Source: Ruminococcus sp. (lineage in GTDB: Bacteria; Bacillota; Clostridia; Oscillospirales; Ruminococcaceae). Taken from it: DNA of 48,565 nt. The notes below the pieces were generated by a model. That model saw nothing but the letters and a program-made list of their open reading frames with translations. It was not told the origin of the DNA and searched no databases. Each line of letters starts with the position of its first letter. Position 1 is the first letter of the stretch. The stretch covers positions 1 through 48,565 of the forward strand of contig JAFUTK010000006.1 in assembly GCA_017471405.1 (NCBI GenBank), given 5' to 3'. Positions 1 to 7,764 of the stretch are shown in pieces. A program made the position numbers and the translations under genes.

Positions 1-17
1 GCGCAGATGCTCTAAAA

Positions 18-489
18 AGCACAAAGCTGTAAAATCAAAACGCGAAGCGCATTAAAAAGCGCGCGGTCAAGCCTCGCGCTAGAGGCTTGCGGGTCATTTT
101 ATCCTCTCGACAAGCTCGGCAGCGCCCTTGCAGAGCTCGAGACAGCGTCTCGTGTGCGGCGTCAGCCGCAAACCGGCGCTGCGAAAAGTAATAGCTCTAC
201 ACTCGCAGGAAAAGAGGGAGCGTCAGCGACCAATTTTTCCGTACCTAGGCGCACAAGCTGCGGGCGCCCGTCTCGGAGAAATACCCTTTTCCGGCGGTAA
301 CTGAATAGAATAGGCAAAAAGCGGCGGGGGCAAGCCCCCGCCCTACGAGGTGAGATTTTAAAATGCGCCGGTACACCTCACTTTAGGAATGCGAGCACCT
401 ACGGTCACAGCGCGGGCGGGTTTCGGTCGCGGCACGAAAGCTGCACGCCCGCACACACCCAAGCGACCAACGGGAGCGCAGCGCGACAT
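18..489 (+). repeat. Intergenic hairpin-rich repeat, copy 1 (modules A-B-C-D)
   Basis: This 470-bp stretch has no credible gene and matches copies 2-5 and 8. Module A carries the palindrome around 40-53 and the hairpin in the run GCCTCGCGCTAGAGGCTTGC (72-91). Module B carries GCGGCGTCAGCCGC (156-169). Module C contains the TTTTTCCGTACCTAGGCGCACAA block (about 234-256). Module D contains the GGCGGGGGC/GCCCCCGCC hairpin (333-352) and ends in the AAGCGACCAACGGGAGCGCAGCGCGA block (about 462-487). Unlike the other full copies it lacks the roughly 75-bp hairpin between the two CGGCGCTGCG arms, going straight from CGGCGCTGCG to AAAAGTAATAGCTC. The bases before position 18 are unassigned. Confidence 0.85.
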
Positions 490-490
490 A

Positions 491-520
491 AAAAAGCATA
501 CTCCGAAAGGAGTATGCTTT
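491..520 (-). terminator. Rho-independent terminator of the rpmH-khpB operon
   Basis: A perfect 12-bp stem (493-504 paired with 509-520, loop GAAA) lies just past the khpB stop codon. Read on the minus strand it runs into at least five T residues. It also separates khpB from repeat copy 1 and could act in both directions. Confidence 0.85.
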
Positions 521-525
521 CTTTG

Positions 526-1341
526 TTAGAATTCGATTTTGCCGTAAAGACCGGCGTTGAGGTTGTCCTCGGGCTTGGGTCGCTTGTAGTCCTTTTCAAA
601 GCTTGTGGTGATGTCGTAATGTGCCTTGGGCTTTCTGTCACGTCTGCCGCCGCCCTTGCGACCGCCCTTTCCGCCGCGGAAGTCCCGGGGCTTCTTATCG
701 GTGGAGCTGATGAGCACCTTTCTGTAGGGCTCCTCACCTGTGGAGCGGGAGGTAACTCCCTCAATTTCGGATACTGCTGCGTGGATAATGCGTCTCTCGT
801 AGGGATTCATAGGCTCCAGAGCAGAGGTTCTGCCGCTTCTCTTGACATTGCCGGCGATCTTTCTTGCCAGCTCCTCAAGCTGAGCCTTTCTGCGCTCTCT
901 GAAACCGTTGCAGTCGGTAGAGATTCGGAAATAATCTCTGTCCAGCTTGTTGCAGACCAGTGAGGAAAGATACTGGAATGCATCCAGCAGCTCGCCCTTC
1001 TTGCCGATGAGCTCCTCAAAGCCCTCGCCGGAGATCTCGAAGGAAGCGCCGTTCTCGGCGGGAGTAACGGTTATCTCGGCGTCGGTGATGCCCATATCTC
1101 TCATAACTGCCAGCATATAGTTCTTTGCGATGTCTTCCTTTGTGTCGCCGGCTGCCGGTGCAGCAGCAACGGGAGGCTCATACTCTGCTTCTACTCTTGC
1201 TTCGCCCTTGATCTTGCCGAAAATGCCCTTCTTGGGCTCCTCGAGAACACTGAAGGTGATCTCACTCTCGCTTACTCCGAATTCGGCGCTTGCTGCCGCT
1301 TTAGCCTCCTCAACAGTGGCAGCGATAAAAATTTTCTTCAC
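526..1341 (-). CDS. khpB: RNA-binding protein KhpB (Jag/EloR family)
   Basis: KhpB is a cytoplasmic RNA-binding protein that in other Firmicutes works with KhpA and affects cell elongation and division. The N-terminal Jag_N domain (about residues 1-50) is followed by a spacer, a KH domain with an intact GKKG loop (about residue 110) and an R3H domain with RRIIHAAV (about 180-190). A Gly/Arg/Lys-rich basic tail follows. I prefer the GTG at 1341, because AAAGGA lies nine bases upstream and the protein then begins VKKIFIAATVEEA like its relatives. An ATG at 1359, with AAGGAC twelve bases upstream, would add six residues. It is the last gene of the minus-strand operon rpmH-rnpA-yidD-yidC-khpB, which is the standard origin-proximal order. 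Confidence 0.93.
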   Translation of the reverse strand: MKKIFIAATVEEAKAAASAEFGVSESEITFSVLEEPKKGIFGKIKGEARVEAEYEPPVAAAPAAGDTKEDIAKNYMLAVMRDMGITDAEITVTPAENGASFEISGEGFEELIGKKGELLDAFQYLSSLVCNKLDRDYFRISTDCNGFRERRKAQLEELARKIAGNVKRSGRTSALEPMNPYERRIIHAAVSEIEGVTSRSTGEEPYRKVLISSTDKKPRDFRGGKGGRKGGGRRDRKPKAHYDITTSFEKDYKRPKPEDNLNAGLYGKIEF

Positions 1342-1380
1342 ACTTACCAATCCTTTCATATTTTAGCGGAGTCCTTTAAC

Positions 1381-2718
1381 TTAATCCTCGTGATATTCGT
1401 CGCCGTACTTTTCCGCATATTTTCTTCTTGCTTCGTTGAGCTTCTTGCGCTGCAGCTCCTTGAGCTCCGCCTTTGTGAGTTTCTTCTCGTCATCGTCGGA
1501 GGAGTCATCATCGTCGTCATCGTCATCGGAGGCGGGCTTTATGCCGCGCTGCTCCTGCTGCATTTCTATTGCTCTTTCCATAAACGTCTTTTTGCCGTTC
1601 TTGCGGCGCTCCTTGTTGGCCTCCATTTCCTTAGCAACTACCTCCCTGATGTGTGCGGGAGAATAGAGGAGGTTAAGGGCTATTATCTGGATAAGTCCGA
1701 ACAGGGAGGAATAAATCCAGTAAAGACCCAGACCTGCGGGGTATGTGAAGGCTATCCACAGCGAGAACAGAGGCAGCACGAAGAGCATTACCTTCATGCC
1801 CATGCCCATATTCATACTGGGGTTATTCTTCTTGGTGAAATGGTTGGAGATAATGGTGGATGCCAGCTGGAGCAGGAAGGACAGTATCGGAATGATAGCC
1901 AGCTTGCTCTTGACATCAGGGATAGCGCCCAGAGAGAGGCCGAAAATCTCATAAGAGAAGCCGTCGGCAAACTCTCTGACATCGTCGGGGAGGACATCGG
2001 CATACTGTGCGTTAGCCTTGGTCTCATCGACGAAGTCGAAGGTGGTCAGCTCAGGACGGGAGACCACAAGATTCTGGGAGATATAGCTGGAATTTGTAAT
2101 AAAGGTGTCGATATCCGGGTACTTGGTGAAGATATCCACCATAACGTCCCACATATCCTTATTGTCGCTGTCGTTGAAATACTTGGCGGTGGATTTGTAG
2201 CTCTTGTCGTCCTCGTTGGTAACGATCTCCTTGACCTTATCCCAGTCATTGCCGTTTTCCTCTAGGAGCTTGGCAACGGTGGTATCGTTGGCGGCCACGT
2301 CCTTGCTTAAGGTAGCCAGAGCGGTTATCCTGTTGTTGGAGGTGGTGATGCTTTCCTTATCCAGATCGGAAACATAGGTCAGGGGACCGTAGATAACGGG
2401 GATCATGGAGAACAGGATAAGCATTGAGATGAGCATCGGCAGGCAGCTTGCCATGGGGTTTACGCCATGCTTCTGATAGAGGGCCATTGTCTCCTCATTG
2501 AGCTTTTCCTGATTTTTGCCGTACTTTTTCTTGAGCTTATCAAGCTCCGGCTGTATCAGCGACATACGGGCTGTGCTCTTCTGCTGCTTGATGCTCAGAG
2601 GCAGCAGGATAACTCTCGTGATGAGAGTAAAAATAAGCAGCGCCACGGCGTAGTTCTGGACGAGCTTGTAGCAGCCCTTCATCAGCCAGCCGAGGGGTGT
2701 TGCAAAAAGACTAAACAT
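1381..2718 (-). CDS. yidC: Membrane protein insertase YidC
   Basis: YidC inserts and folds integral membrane proteins, alone or with SecYEG. The Gram-positive form starts directly at the first conserved helix (about residues 22-42), which carries the conserved Arg (R35, in TLITRVILLP) of the hydrophilic groove. A charged cytoplasmic hairpin follows (RMSLIQPELDKLKKKYGKNQ), then a second helix at about 92-115 and three more between about 268 and 352. The external loop between helices 2 and 3 is about 150 residues, longer than in most Bacillus homologues. The C-terminus is unusual: a run of eight Asp residues, then a Lys/Glu-rich basic segment that could contact the ribosome. AGAGGATA precedes the ATG. 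No lipobox is seen. Confidence 0.95.
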   Translation of the reverse strand: MFSLFATPLGWLMKGCYKLVQNYAVALLIFTLITRVILLPLSIKQQKSTARMSLIQPELDKLKKKYGKNQEKLNEETMALYQKHGVNPMASCLPMLISMLILFSMIPVIYGPLTYVSDLDKESITTSNNRITALATLSKDVAANDTTVAKLLEENGNDWDKVKEIVTNEDDKSYKSTAKYFNDSDNKDMWDVMVDIFTKYPDIDTFITNSSYISQNLVVSRPELTTFDFVDETKANAQYADVLPDDVREFADGFSYEIFGLSLGAIPDVKSKLAIIPILSFLLQLASTIISNHFTKKNNPSMNMGMGMKVMLFVLPLFSLWIAFTYPAGLGLYWIYSSLFGLIQIIALNLLYSPAHIREVVAKEMEANKERRKNGKKTFMERAIEMQQEQRGIKPASDDDDDDDDSSDDDEKKLTKAELKELQRKKLNEARRKYAEKYGDEYHED

Positions 2719-2797
2719 ATTTTATCCTCTTTTATTCTTTTTCTTTACTTTCCTTATTGTATTCCTCGCCGCTGACGCGGCTGGGAAGAGTGCGGAA

Positions 2798-3076
2798 TTA
2801 TTTTCCCGCGGGGTAGCTTATTTTGGGCTTTGAGCCGTCTCTTTTTCGGCGGAGAATATGGAACTCCTCCGGCACCTTGTCTATCCCGCCCATGCTCCAG
2901 GGATTGCAGCGGAGCAGTCTCCATACAGAGAGGATAGTTCCCTTAATAGCTCCATGCTTTGAATAGGCCTGAAGACAGTAGGTGGAGCAGGTGGGGTAAT
3001 ACTTGCATCTGGCGGGGAACAGGGGACTGATAAACTTCTGATAGAATTTTATCGGGAGCATAAAGATATACTTCAT
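2798..3076 (-). CDS. yidD: Membrane protein insertion efficiency factor YidD
   Basis: This 92-residue protein has the YidD signature. An N-terminal amphipathic segment (FMLPIKFYQKFISPLFP) is followed by CKYYPTCSTYCLQAYSKHGAIKG, then WRLLRCNPWSMGGIDKVPE. Family members lie at the inner face of the membrane and help YidC-dependent insertion. It starts four bases after the rnpA stop, with AAGAGAT upstream, and precedes yidC as in most Firmicutes. Confidence 0.95.
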   Translation of the reverse strand: MKYIFMLPIKFYQKFISPLFPARCKYYPTCSTYCLQAYSKHGAIKGTILSVWRLLRCNPWSMGGIDKVPEEFHILRRKRDGSKPKISYPAGK

Positions 3077-3080
3077 AGCG

Positions 3081-3446
3081 TTATCTCTTTTTTGTACCGG
3101 GTTTTTTGCCGGTGTCGCTGTTCATAGCCGGAATAACTCTGTGCATAATGAATCCGACCACGTCCCGGGAGGACTTCTCACAGGCGTCGTTCCTGGCGGC
3201 GAAGATGATGTCGTAGCCGATGGGAATCTGCGCCTCGGTCAGGCGGTAGCCCGCTCTGAAAATGCGCTTGATGCGGTTTCTCTCCACAGCGCCGCCGTTT
3301 TTCTTGCTGACGGATATGCCAAAGCGGTTCACAGGCAGCTTGTTCTTCAAATAATAGACCGTGGCAAAGCCGCAGCTGACAAAGCTGCCCTGCCTAAAGC
3401 ACCTCAAATAAATCTTGTTGTCCTTAACGGTCTCGGTAAAAAGCAT
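3081..3446 (-). CDS. rnpA: Ribonuclease P protein component
   Basis: RnpA is the protein subunit of RNase P, which removes the 5' leader of tRNA precursors together with the M1-type RNA (rnpB, not in this window). The 121-residue protein has the RNR motif in GGAVERNRIKRIFRAGYR (about residues 50-67) and the preceding FGISVSKKNG strand. The basic tail ends GKKPGTKKR. It lies downstream of rpmH, separated by about 90 bp that contain a terminator-like hairpin, so its level may be set by partial read-through. The ribosome-binding site (AGGGG nine bases upstream) is weak. Confidence 0.95.
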   Translation of the reverse strand: MLFTETVKDNKIYLRCFRQGSFVSCGFATVYYLKNKLPVNRFGISVSKKNGGAVERNRIKRIFRAGYRLTEAQIPIGYDIIFAARNDACEKSSRDVVGFIMHRVIPAMNSDTGKKPGTKKR

Positions 3447-3480
3447 TATCGCAGCCCCTGTTTAAAAAATTATCTTTCAA

Positions 3481-3530
3481 TAAAAGACAAAAGACCATAT
3501 ACCTTTCAGCAGGCTGAAAAGTAGATGGTC
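3481..3530 (-). terminator. Attenuator-like hairpin between rpmH and rnpA
   Basis: A two-part stem is visible: GACCAT (3493-3498) pairs with ATGGTC (3525-3530), and inside it CTTTCAGC (3503-3510) pairs with the GCTGAAAAG run (3513-3521). On the minus strand the stem is followed by CTTTTGTCTTTTA. This has the shape of an intrinsic terminator or processing hairpin that would let most transcripts stop after the abundant ribosomal protein gene and fewer continue into rnpA. Confidence 0.6.
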
Positions 3531-3538
3531 ATTGAAGA

Positions 3539-3673
3539 TCAGTAGCTGAGTCTTGCTCTGCCCTTTGCACGTCTGCGAGCCAAAACCTTTCTGCCGTTCC
3601 TTGTAGACATTCTCTTCATAAATCCGTGGACCTTTTTTCTCTGGAGCTTCTTAGGCTGATATGTTCTTTTCAT
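3539..3673 (-). CDS. rpmH: 50S ribosomal protein L34
   Basis: The 44-residue protein begins [18 protein letters not shown] and ends [11 protein letters not shown], a complete and typical bL34. The open frame extends far upstream, but the family start is the ATG at 3673, preceded by GAAGGAGGGAAAA. It is the first gene of the minus-strand operon and is transcribed away from dnaA. Confidence 0.98.
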   Translation of the reverse strand: MKRTYQPKKLQRKKVHGFMKRMSTRNGRKVLARRRAKGRARLSY

Positions 3674-3787
3674 TTCATTTTCCCTCCTTCGGTAAGCGCC
3701 GCTGCGGGAGCATAATGCTGCCGGCGGCTGACGTAAACGGGCTGTAAAAGCATTAACACAATACACTTTTTGCCCCTGCAATAATCT

Positions 3788-3817
3788 ATTATAACTCAAA
3801 GGGACAGGTCTTGTCAA
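3788..3817 (-). promoter_or_regulatory. Promoter of the rpmH operon
   Basis: On the minus strand TTGACA (3812-3817) and TATAAT (3788-3793) are separated by 18 bp. Both hexamers are perfect sigma-A consensus, and this is the only strong match upstream of rpmH. Confidence 0.75.
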
Positions 3818-4033
3818 GCCTGTTAACAGTTTTTTTATATTTATTTTTTTGCGCAATTTCGGCATACTTTTCAGAAAACGCGGAGCATTTCTTAATTTTT
3901 TATTACATTGAAAAGAACACCTCCCATATCTTGATAAAATGAGACAAAAAGCGTCAATATACAGTGGCCTTAAACGTAAAACCGCGGTTTGCGATACACT
4001 ATTATAAATATATAACAAATAACGCCCAAACAC

Positions 4034-4062
4034 TTGAATTTTCAACTCAACTATGTTATAAT
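4034..4062 (+). promoter_or_regulatory. dnaA promoter with a possible DnaA-binding 9-mer in the spacer
   Basis: TTGAAT (4034-4039) and TATAAT (4057-4062) are 17 bp apart, about 125 bp upstream of dnaA. The spacer holds TTTTCAACT (4039-4047), close to the 9-mers clustered downstream of dnaA (6147-6192). If those are DnaA boxes, this one would sit where DnaA could repress its own gene. Confidence 0.7.
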
Positions 4063-4185
4063 GTAATAGAATTGGTCTTTATGCCCTATTTTGAGGTAAG
4101 AGATAAAAATCAAACGTATGTTTGTGTAAAAATATCATATTTTTCATAGGCGGGAGCCTGTATTTCAAGGAGGAAGTAAAGTAAA

Positions 4186-5523
4186 ATGGAATCGCTTAAC
4201 GAAGCGTTTGATCTGGTGATCAGATACTGCGAAAACGACACTGAAAATATCAGCTCTATAGCATTGGATAAATGGATAAAGAAGCTAGAGCCCTTCAAGC
4301 TGGAGGGCAGCTCGGTAATGCTTCTGACCGAGAGCGAGTTTACAAAGAACATCATCTCGACCCACTATCAAGGACTGCTGGAAAAGGCTTTTGAGAACGT
4401 ATTCGGGTTTCCGGTAAAGGTGGAGCTGCTTATCCGCTCAAAGGAAGAGGAGCCTGCGGAGATACCTGTTTACAACGACCCGGGGCAGTTTGACAATCTT
4501 ACCTTTGAAAATTTTGTAAAGGGCAAATCAAACGAGCTGGCATACGCTTTTTCTATGGCGGTAGCTGGAAACAGCGAGATGAGCAGCTCGATAAATACCA
4601 ATCAGACCTTTAACCCGCTGTTTATTTACGGTGATTCGGGTCTTGGTAAGACGCACCTGATGAAGGCTATCGAGAACGAGGTAAAGAGGAAAAATCCCGA
4701 TATAAAGATAATCTACACCACAGGCGAGAATTTTCTCAATGAGCTGGTGGAGGCCATAAAGAACAAGACCACCACAGAATTCCACAGCAAGTACAGAGGA
4801 GCGGATTTTCTGCTTATTGACGACATTCAGTTCCTTGCGGGAAAGGATTCGGCACAGGAGGAATTTTTCCACACCTTCAACGACCTTTACAATGCAAGAA
4901 AGCAGATTGTACTGACTGCGGATATTGCTCCCTCGAAGATAAATCTGCTGGTGGACAGGCTGAGGTCGAGGTTCTCTCTAGGAGTACAGGTAGACATACA
5001 GCCGCCTGATTTTGAAACGAGAATGGCTATTGTCAAGAGAAAGGCGGAGCTGGTGGGCTTACAGCTGGGTGACAATATAGCGAGGCTCATTGCGGAGAAG
5101 ATAAAGACAAATATCCGTCAGCTTGAGGGCACTGTCAACAAGATGAAGGGATTGACGGAATTCACCAATGAAACGCCTTCTATGGCAATGGCACAGAAGG
5201 TTGTCAAGGAGATAATGATACAAAATCACCCGCAGGAGATAACTGTTGACAGGATTTTGACTGAGGTTGCAAATGTTTTCAGGGTAACGCCGGAGGACAT
5301 AAGGAGCACCAACAGGAGCAAGAACATTTCGACGGCGAGAAAGGTAGCGATATACATTCTTAAGGAGGTCAAGGGAATGACTTACTTACAGATAGGTGAT
5401 GAGCTGAACAAGAACCACTCGACGATGACGATACACTATCAGAAGATATCGGAGCAGATAGCTTCGAGCAATGATCTGAGACAGGTCGTTGACGATCTGA
5501 TAAAGAATCTGAAGAATAATTAA
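4186..5523 (+). CDS. dnaA: Chromosomal replication initiator protein DnaA
   Basis: DnaA is the AAA+ initiator that binds oriC, melts it and loads the helicase. At 445 residues it is a normal length. Domain I covers about residues 1-80. The AAA+ core carries Walker A GDSGLGKTHL (about 148-157) and Walker B LLIDDIQF (about 209-216). Domain IV is the C-terminal DNA-binding part. Its signature helix reads IGDELNKNHSTM, so the usual Arg-Asp-His of the recognition helix is K409-N410-H411. Loss of the Asp (D433 in E. coli) is notable because no canonical TTATCCACA box is seen in the adjacent intergenic regions. AAGGAGG lies upstream of the ATG. Confidence 0.98.
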   Translation: MESLNEAFDLVIRYCENDTENISSIALDKWIKKLEPFKLEGSSVMLLTESEFTKNIISTHYQGLLEKAFENVFGFPVKVELLIRSKEEEPAEIPVYNDPGQFDNLTFENFVKGKSNELAYAFSMAVAGNSEMSSSINTNQTFNPLFIYGDSGLGKTHLMKAIENEVKRKNPDIKIIYTTGENFLNELVEAIKNKTTTEFHSKYRGADFLLIDDIQFLAGKDSAQEEFFHTFNDLYNARKQIVLTADIAPSKINLLVDRLRSRFSLGVQVDIQPPDFETRMAIVKRKAELVGLQLGDNIARLIAEKIKTNIRQLEGTVNKMKGLTEFTNETPSMAMAQKVVKEIMIQNHPQEITVDRILTEVANVFRVTPEDIRSTNRSKNISTARKVAIYILKEVKGMTYLQIGDELNKNHSTMTIHYQKISEQIASSNDLRQVVDDLIKNLKNN

Positions 5524-6115
5524 GCGAGCACAAAGCTGTAAAATCAAACGCGGAGCGCGTTAAAAGTTTCGGTCGGCTCAAGGAACTTGAGCCTGCCTTT
5601 CTTCAAAGGCTTGCGGGTCAAGGGCAGAGCCCTTGCAGAGCTCGAGGCAGAGCCTCGTTCGCGGCGCCAGCCGCGAGACGGCGCTGCGCACAGTACCAAA
5701 AAGGCACCACCTTATCCGACTACTCCAAGTTATCAAGAACAAACCAAATTCGCAGCGCCGAAATGTTACAGCTCTGCACTTGCAGGAAACAGTGAGCGCA
5801 GCGAACGTTTTTCCGTCCTCAGACACACAAAGTGAGGGCGCCCGGCTCCTCGCCTCTGACGCGGCTCGGAGACAGTCAGGGAAAGGATATTATCTCCGCC
5901 TGCGGCGGAGAAATACCCTTTTCCGGCGAAAACTGAATAAGCAACAGCGGCGAAGGCAAGCCCCCGGCCTACAATGCAAATCTTGAAAACGCGCCAGCGC
6001 ATCTCACCTTGTAGAATGCGAGCACCTACGATCACATTACGGACAGACTTCGGTCGCGGCACGAAAACAGCACGCCCGCACACACCTAAGCGACCAAAGG
6101 GAGCGCAGCGTGACT
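5524..6115 (+). repeat. Intergenic hairpin-rich repeat, copy 2 (modules A-B-C-D)
   Basis: This is the longest copy and starts immediately after the dnaA stop. Module A differs from the other copies: the usual hairpin is replaced by GGCTCAAG/CTTGAGCC (5575-5593) and GCCTTT/AAAGGC (5594-5609). The 29-bp ATTTTATCC/GGATAAAAT cassette is absent. The CGGCGCTGCG (about 5679-5688) and CGCAGCGCCG (about 5752-5761) arms are both present, as are module C (TTTTTCCGTCC near 5809) and an extra TCTCCGCC/GGCGGAGA hairpin (5893-5911). Module D ends in AGCGACCAAAGGGAGCGCAG. Small open frames inside it are shadows. Confidence 0.85.
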
Positions 6116-6120
6116 TTAAA

Positions 6121-6394
6121 AGAAGTTTTAACAATGTTTTTAAAAGTTTCAACAGTTTTCAACGGTCGGGAAAATTTCAACAGTTTCAACAAAATATCAA
6201 GAGAAAAGGTTGAAAAATAAGGGCGGGAAAATGGCTTAAAATCACAGAGAAAATGAAATATTGGTGTTTTTAAGGTTCCTACTACTATAACTAAAAAAAT
6301 AAATGTTATTTATGTTGTTTTAAAGCGGCGGAGCGCCGAATGATGCTATTAGGAATGTTGAGAAAAAATCTAATCATATGAGAGGAAGATATTT
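6121..6394 (+). other. Candidate replication origin (oriC)
   Basis: The AT-rich gap before dnaN holds two pairs of abutting 9-mers: TTTCAACAG (6147-6155) with TTTTCAACG (6156-6164), and TTTCAACAG (6175-6183) with TTTCAACAA (6184-6192). The two pairs are 28 bp apart, and an inverted relative (GGTTGAAAAA) lies near 6209-6218. Downstream, CTACTACTATAACTA (6279-6293) resembles the complement of DnaA-trio elements and leads into an AT-rich run (6288-6322). A CGGCG/CGCCG hairpin lies near 6327-6339. Firmicutes origins flank dnaA, so position and architecture fit. The boxes differ from TTATCCACA, so assignment is inference. Confidence 0.55.
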
Positions 6395-7501
6395 ATGAAA
6401 CTCACCTGCAATAAGCTAAAGCTCTATGAGGCTGTAGTGAATGTGTCAAAGGCTATCTCGGAAAGAAGCTCCCTGCCTTCTCTGGAGGGTATGAAAATGA
6501 AGCTGGATAATTCCACTCTGGAGCTCACCGGCTACGATCTGGAGATAGGCATCAGAACTACTATCGCAGTAAGCTCGGCGGACAGCGACAGCTTCATTAT
6601 CAATGCTAAGCTGTTCAGCGAGATGCTAAAGAAGATGCCCGCTGACGATATCTATATGGAGATAAACGAGAATATGCAGGTGACGCTTTCAAGCGGAGCT
6701 GTTGTCTACAATATGGCAGTTACTTCGGCGGACGAGTATCCCGAGCTGCCGGATAAGAAAAACTGCGAGATGATAAGCATCCCGCAGACGATGCTCAAAA
6801 GCATGATAAATCAGACTATCTTCGCGGTTGCTGTATCGGATATGAACCCGGTGCTGAAGGGCGAGCTTTTCGAGATTGAGGACGGAGTTTTCAATCTGGT
6901 AGCTATCGACGGCTACAGACTGGCTGTAAGGACTGAAAACGTCAAATCAAACGACGAGAAGAAGTTTATCGTGCCCTCAAAGACGCTGGCGGAGGTTTCA
7001 AGGCTGCTGAGCGACAACGACGAGGACAGCTGCGAGATATTCGTTTCAAACAAGCATATTATCTATGAGATAAACGGATATCTGGTTTATTCGAGACTTA
7101 TCGAGGGAGAGTTCCACCCCTACAAGAGCGCTATCCCTAAGACCAGCACGACGGACGTCATCGTGGATAGGAAAGAGCTTATCTCCACACTGGAAAGAGC
7201 TATGCTGCTTATCAGCGACAGAACTCCCAGCCCGGTTAGATGCTATTTTGAGAACGGCACTATAAAGATAAAGTGTACCACCGCTCTGGGCAAGATACAG
7301 GACGAGATCAAGGCGGATATGGCTGGACCGGTCATTGAGATAGGCTTTAAGTGCAAGTATCTTCTCGACCCGCTGACTAAGATTGAAGAGGATAAGGTAA
7401 AGCTGCAAATGGGCGGCAGCCTGCTGCCTATGAAGATAGTACCGCTGGAGGGGAACAAGTACACCTATCTGGTGCTTCCCGTAAGGCTTTCTAGAGAATG
7501 A
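6395..7501 (+). CDS. dnaN: DNA polymerase III beta subunit (sliding clamp)
   Basis: DnaN forms the ring-shaped dimer that holds DNA polymerase III on the template. At 368 residues it has the usual length of three clamp domains. It starts MKLTCNKLKLYEAV, includes FEIEDGVFNLVAIDGYRLAVR in the middle domain, and ends with YTYLVLPVRLSRE, the usual C-terminal clamp sequence (MPIRL in E. coli). AGAGGAAG precedes the ATG. It heads a tight run dnaN, FakA-C-like gene, yaaA, recF. It is separated from dnaA by the repeat and the candidate origin, so it probably has its own promoter, though I see none that is convincing. Confidence 0.98.
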   Translation: MKLTCNKLKLYEAVVNVSKAISERSSLPSLEGMKMKLDNSTLELTGYDLEIGIRTTIAVSSADSDSFIINAKLFSEMLKKMPADDIYMEINENMQVTLSSGAVVYNMAVTSADEYPELPDKKNCEMISIPQTMLKSMINQTIFAVAVSDMNPVLKGELFEIEDGVFNLVAIDGYRLAVRTENVKSNDEKKFIVPSKTLAEVSRLLSDNDEDSCEIFVSNKHIIYEINGYLVYSRLIEGEFHPYKSAIPKTSTTDVIVDRKELISTLERAMLLISDRTPSPVRCYFENGTIKIKCTTALGKIQDEIKADMAGPVIEIGFKCKYLLDPLTKIEEDKVKLQMGGSLLPMKIVPLEGNKYTYLVLPVRLSRE

Positions 7502-7512
7502 GGTGAATGAAA

Positions 7513-7764
7513 ATGCTGGAATTCAGATATGACACACAGCTGCTCATCGACGGGCAGGACTTGGACGAGGACGAGATCAACGACTATATAGTTGAACATT
7601 TCAAGGGCGACAGCCTGCTGGTAGTGGGTGATGAGGAGCTCATAAAGCTGCACTATCATACCAATGAGCCCTGGCTGGTGCTGGAATATTGCAGCAAGCT
7701 GGGAGAGATATACGATATCGTAGTTGAGGATATGGACAGGCAGCAGAGAGGTCTTAAGGGCTGA
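7513..7764 (+). CDS. Stand-alone FakA C-terminal (DAK phosphatase-like) domain protein
   Basis: This protein of about 83 residues resembles the C-terminal domain of the fatty acid kinase subunit FakA (YloV). The core [22 protein letters not shown] followed by [21 protein letters not shown] corresponds to the HVHTN(E/D)P and GEL..I.I.NM.EQ segments of that family. The kinase (Dak2) part is absent. I chose the ATG at 7513 because GAGGTGA lies six bases upstream; the ATG at 7507 almost touches it. It overlaps yaaA by one base (TGATG), so translation is probably coupled. Its function in the dnaN-recF operon is unknown. The two His of HYHTN are kept. Confidence 0.75.
   Translation: MLEFRYDTQLLIDGQDLDEDEINDYIVEHFKGDSLLVVGDEELIKLHYHTNEPWLVLEYCSKLGEIYDIVVEDMDRQQRGLKG

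Noticed and set aside
1-525. CRISPR array as an explanation of the recurring blocks
   Set aside because: The repeats are long, dispersed and irregularly spaced, not short direct repeats with unique spacers, and no cas gene is present.
514-963. Plus-strand frame opposite khpB
   Set aside because: Antisense shadow of a well-supported gene; no family signature or ribosome-binding site.
1390-2265. 291-codon plus-strand frame opposite yidC
   Set aside because: Long but antisense to a clear yidC; composition is that of a reverse-strand shadow.
3674-4185. Canonical DnaA box cluster between rpmH and dnaA
   Set aside because: No TTATCCACA or one-mismatch cluster was seen; only TTAACACAA (near 3752-3760) and the TTTTCAACT in the promoter.
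5587-6152. Open frames on both strands inside repeat copy 2 (and similar ones in copies 3, 4, 5, 7 and 8)
   Set aside because: They have no ribosome-binding sites, their sequence is the translated repeat (recurring segments such as RLGTEKRSL), and frame is not conserved between copies.
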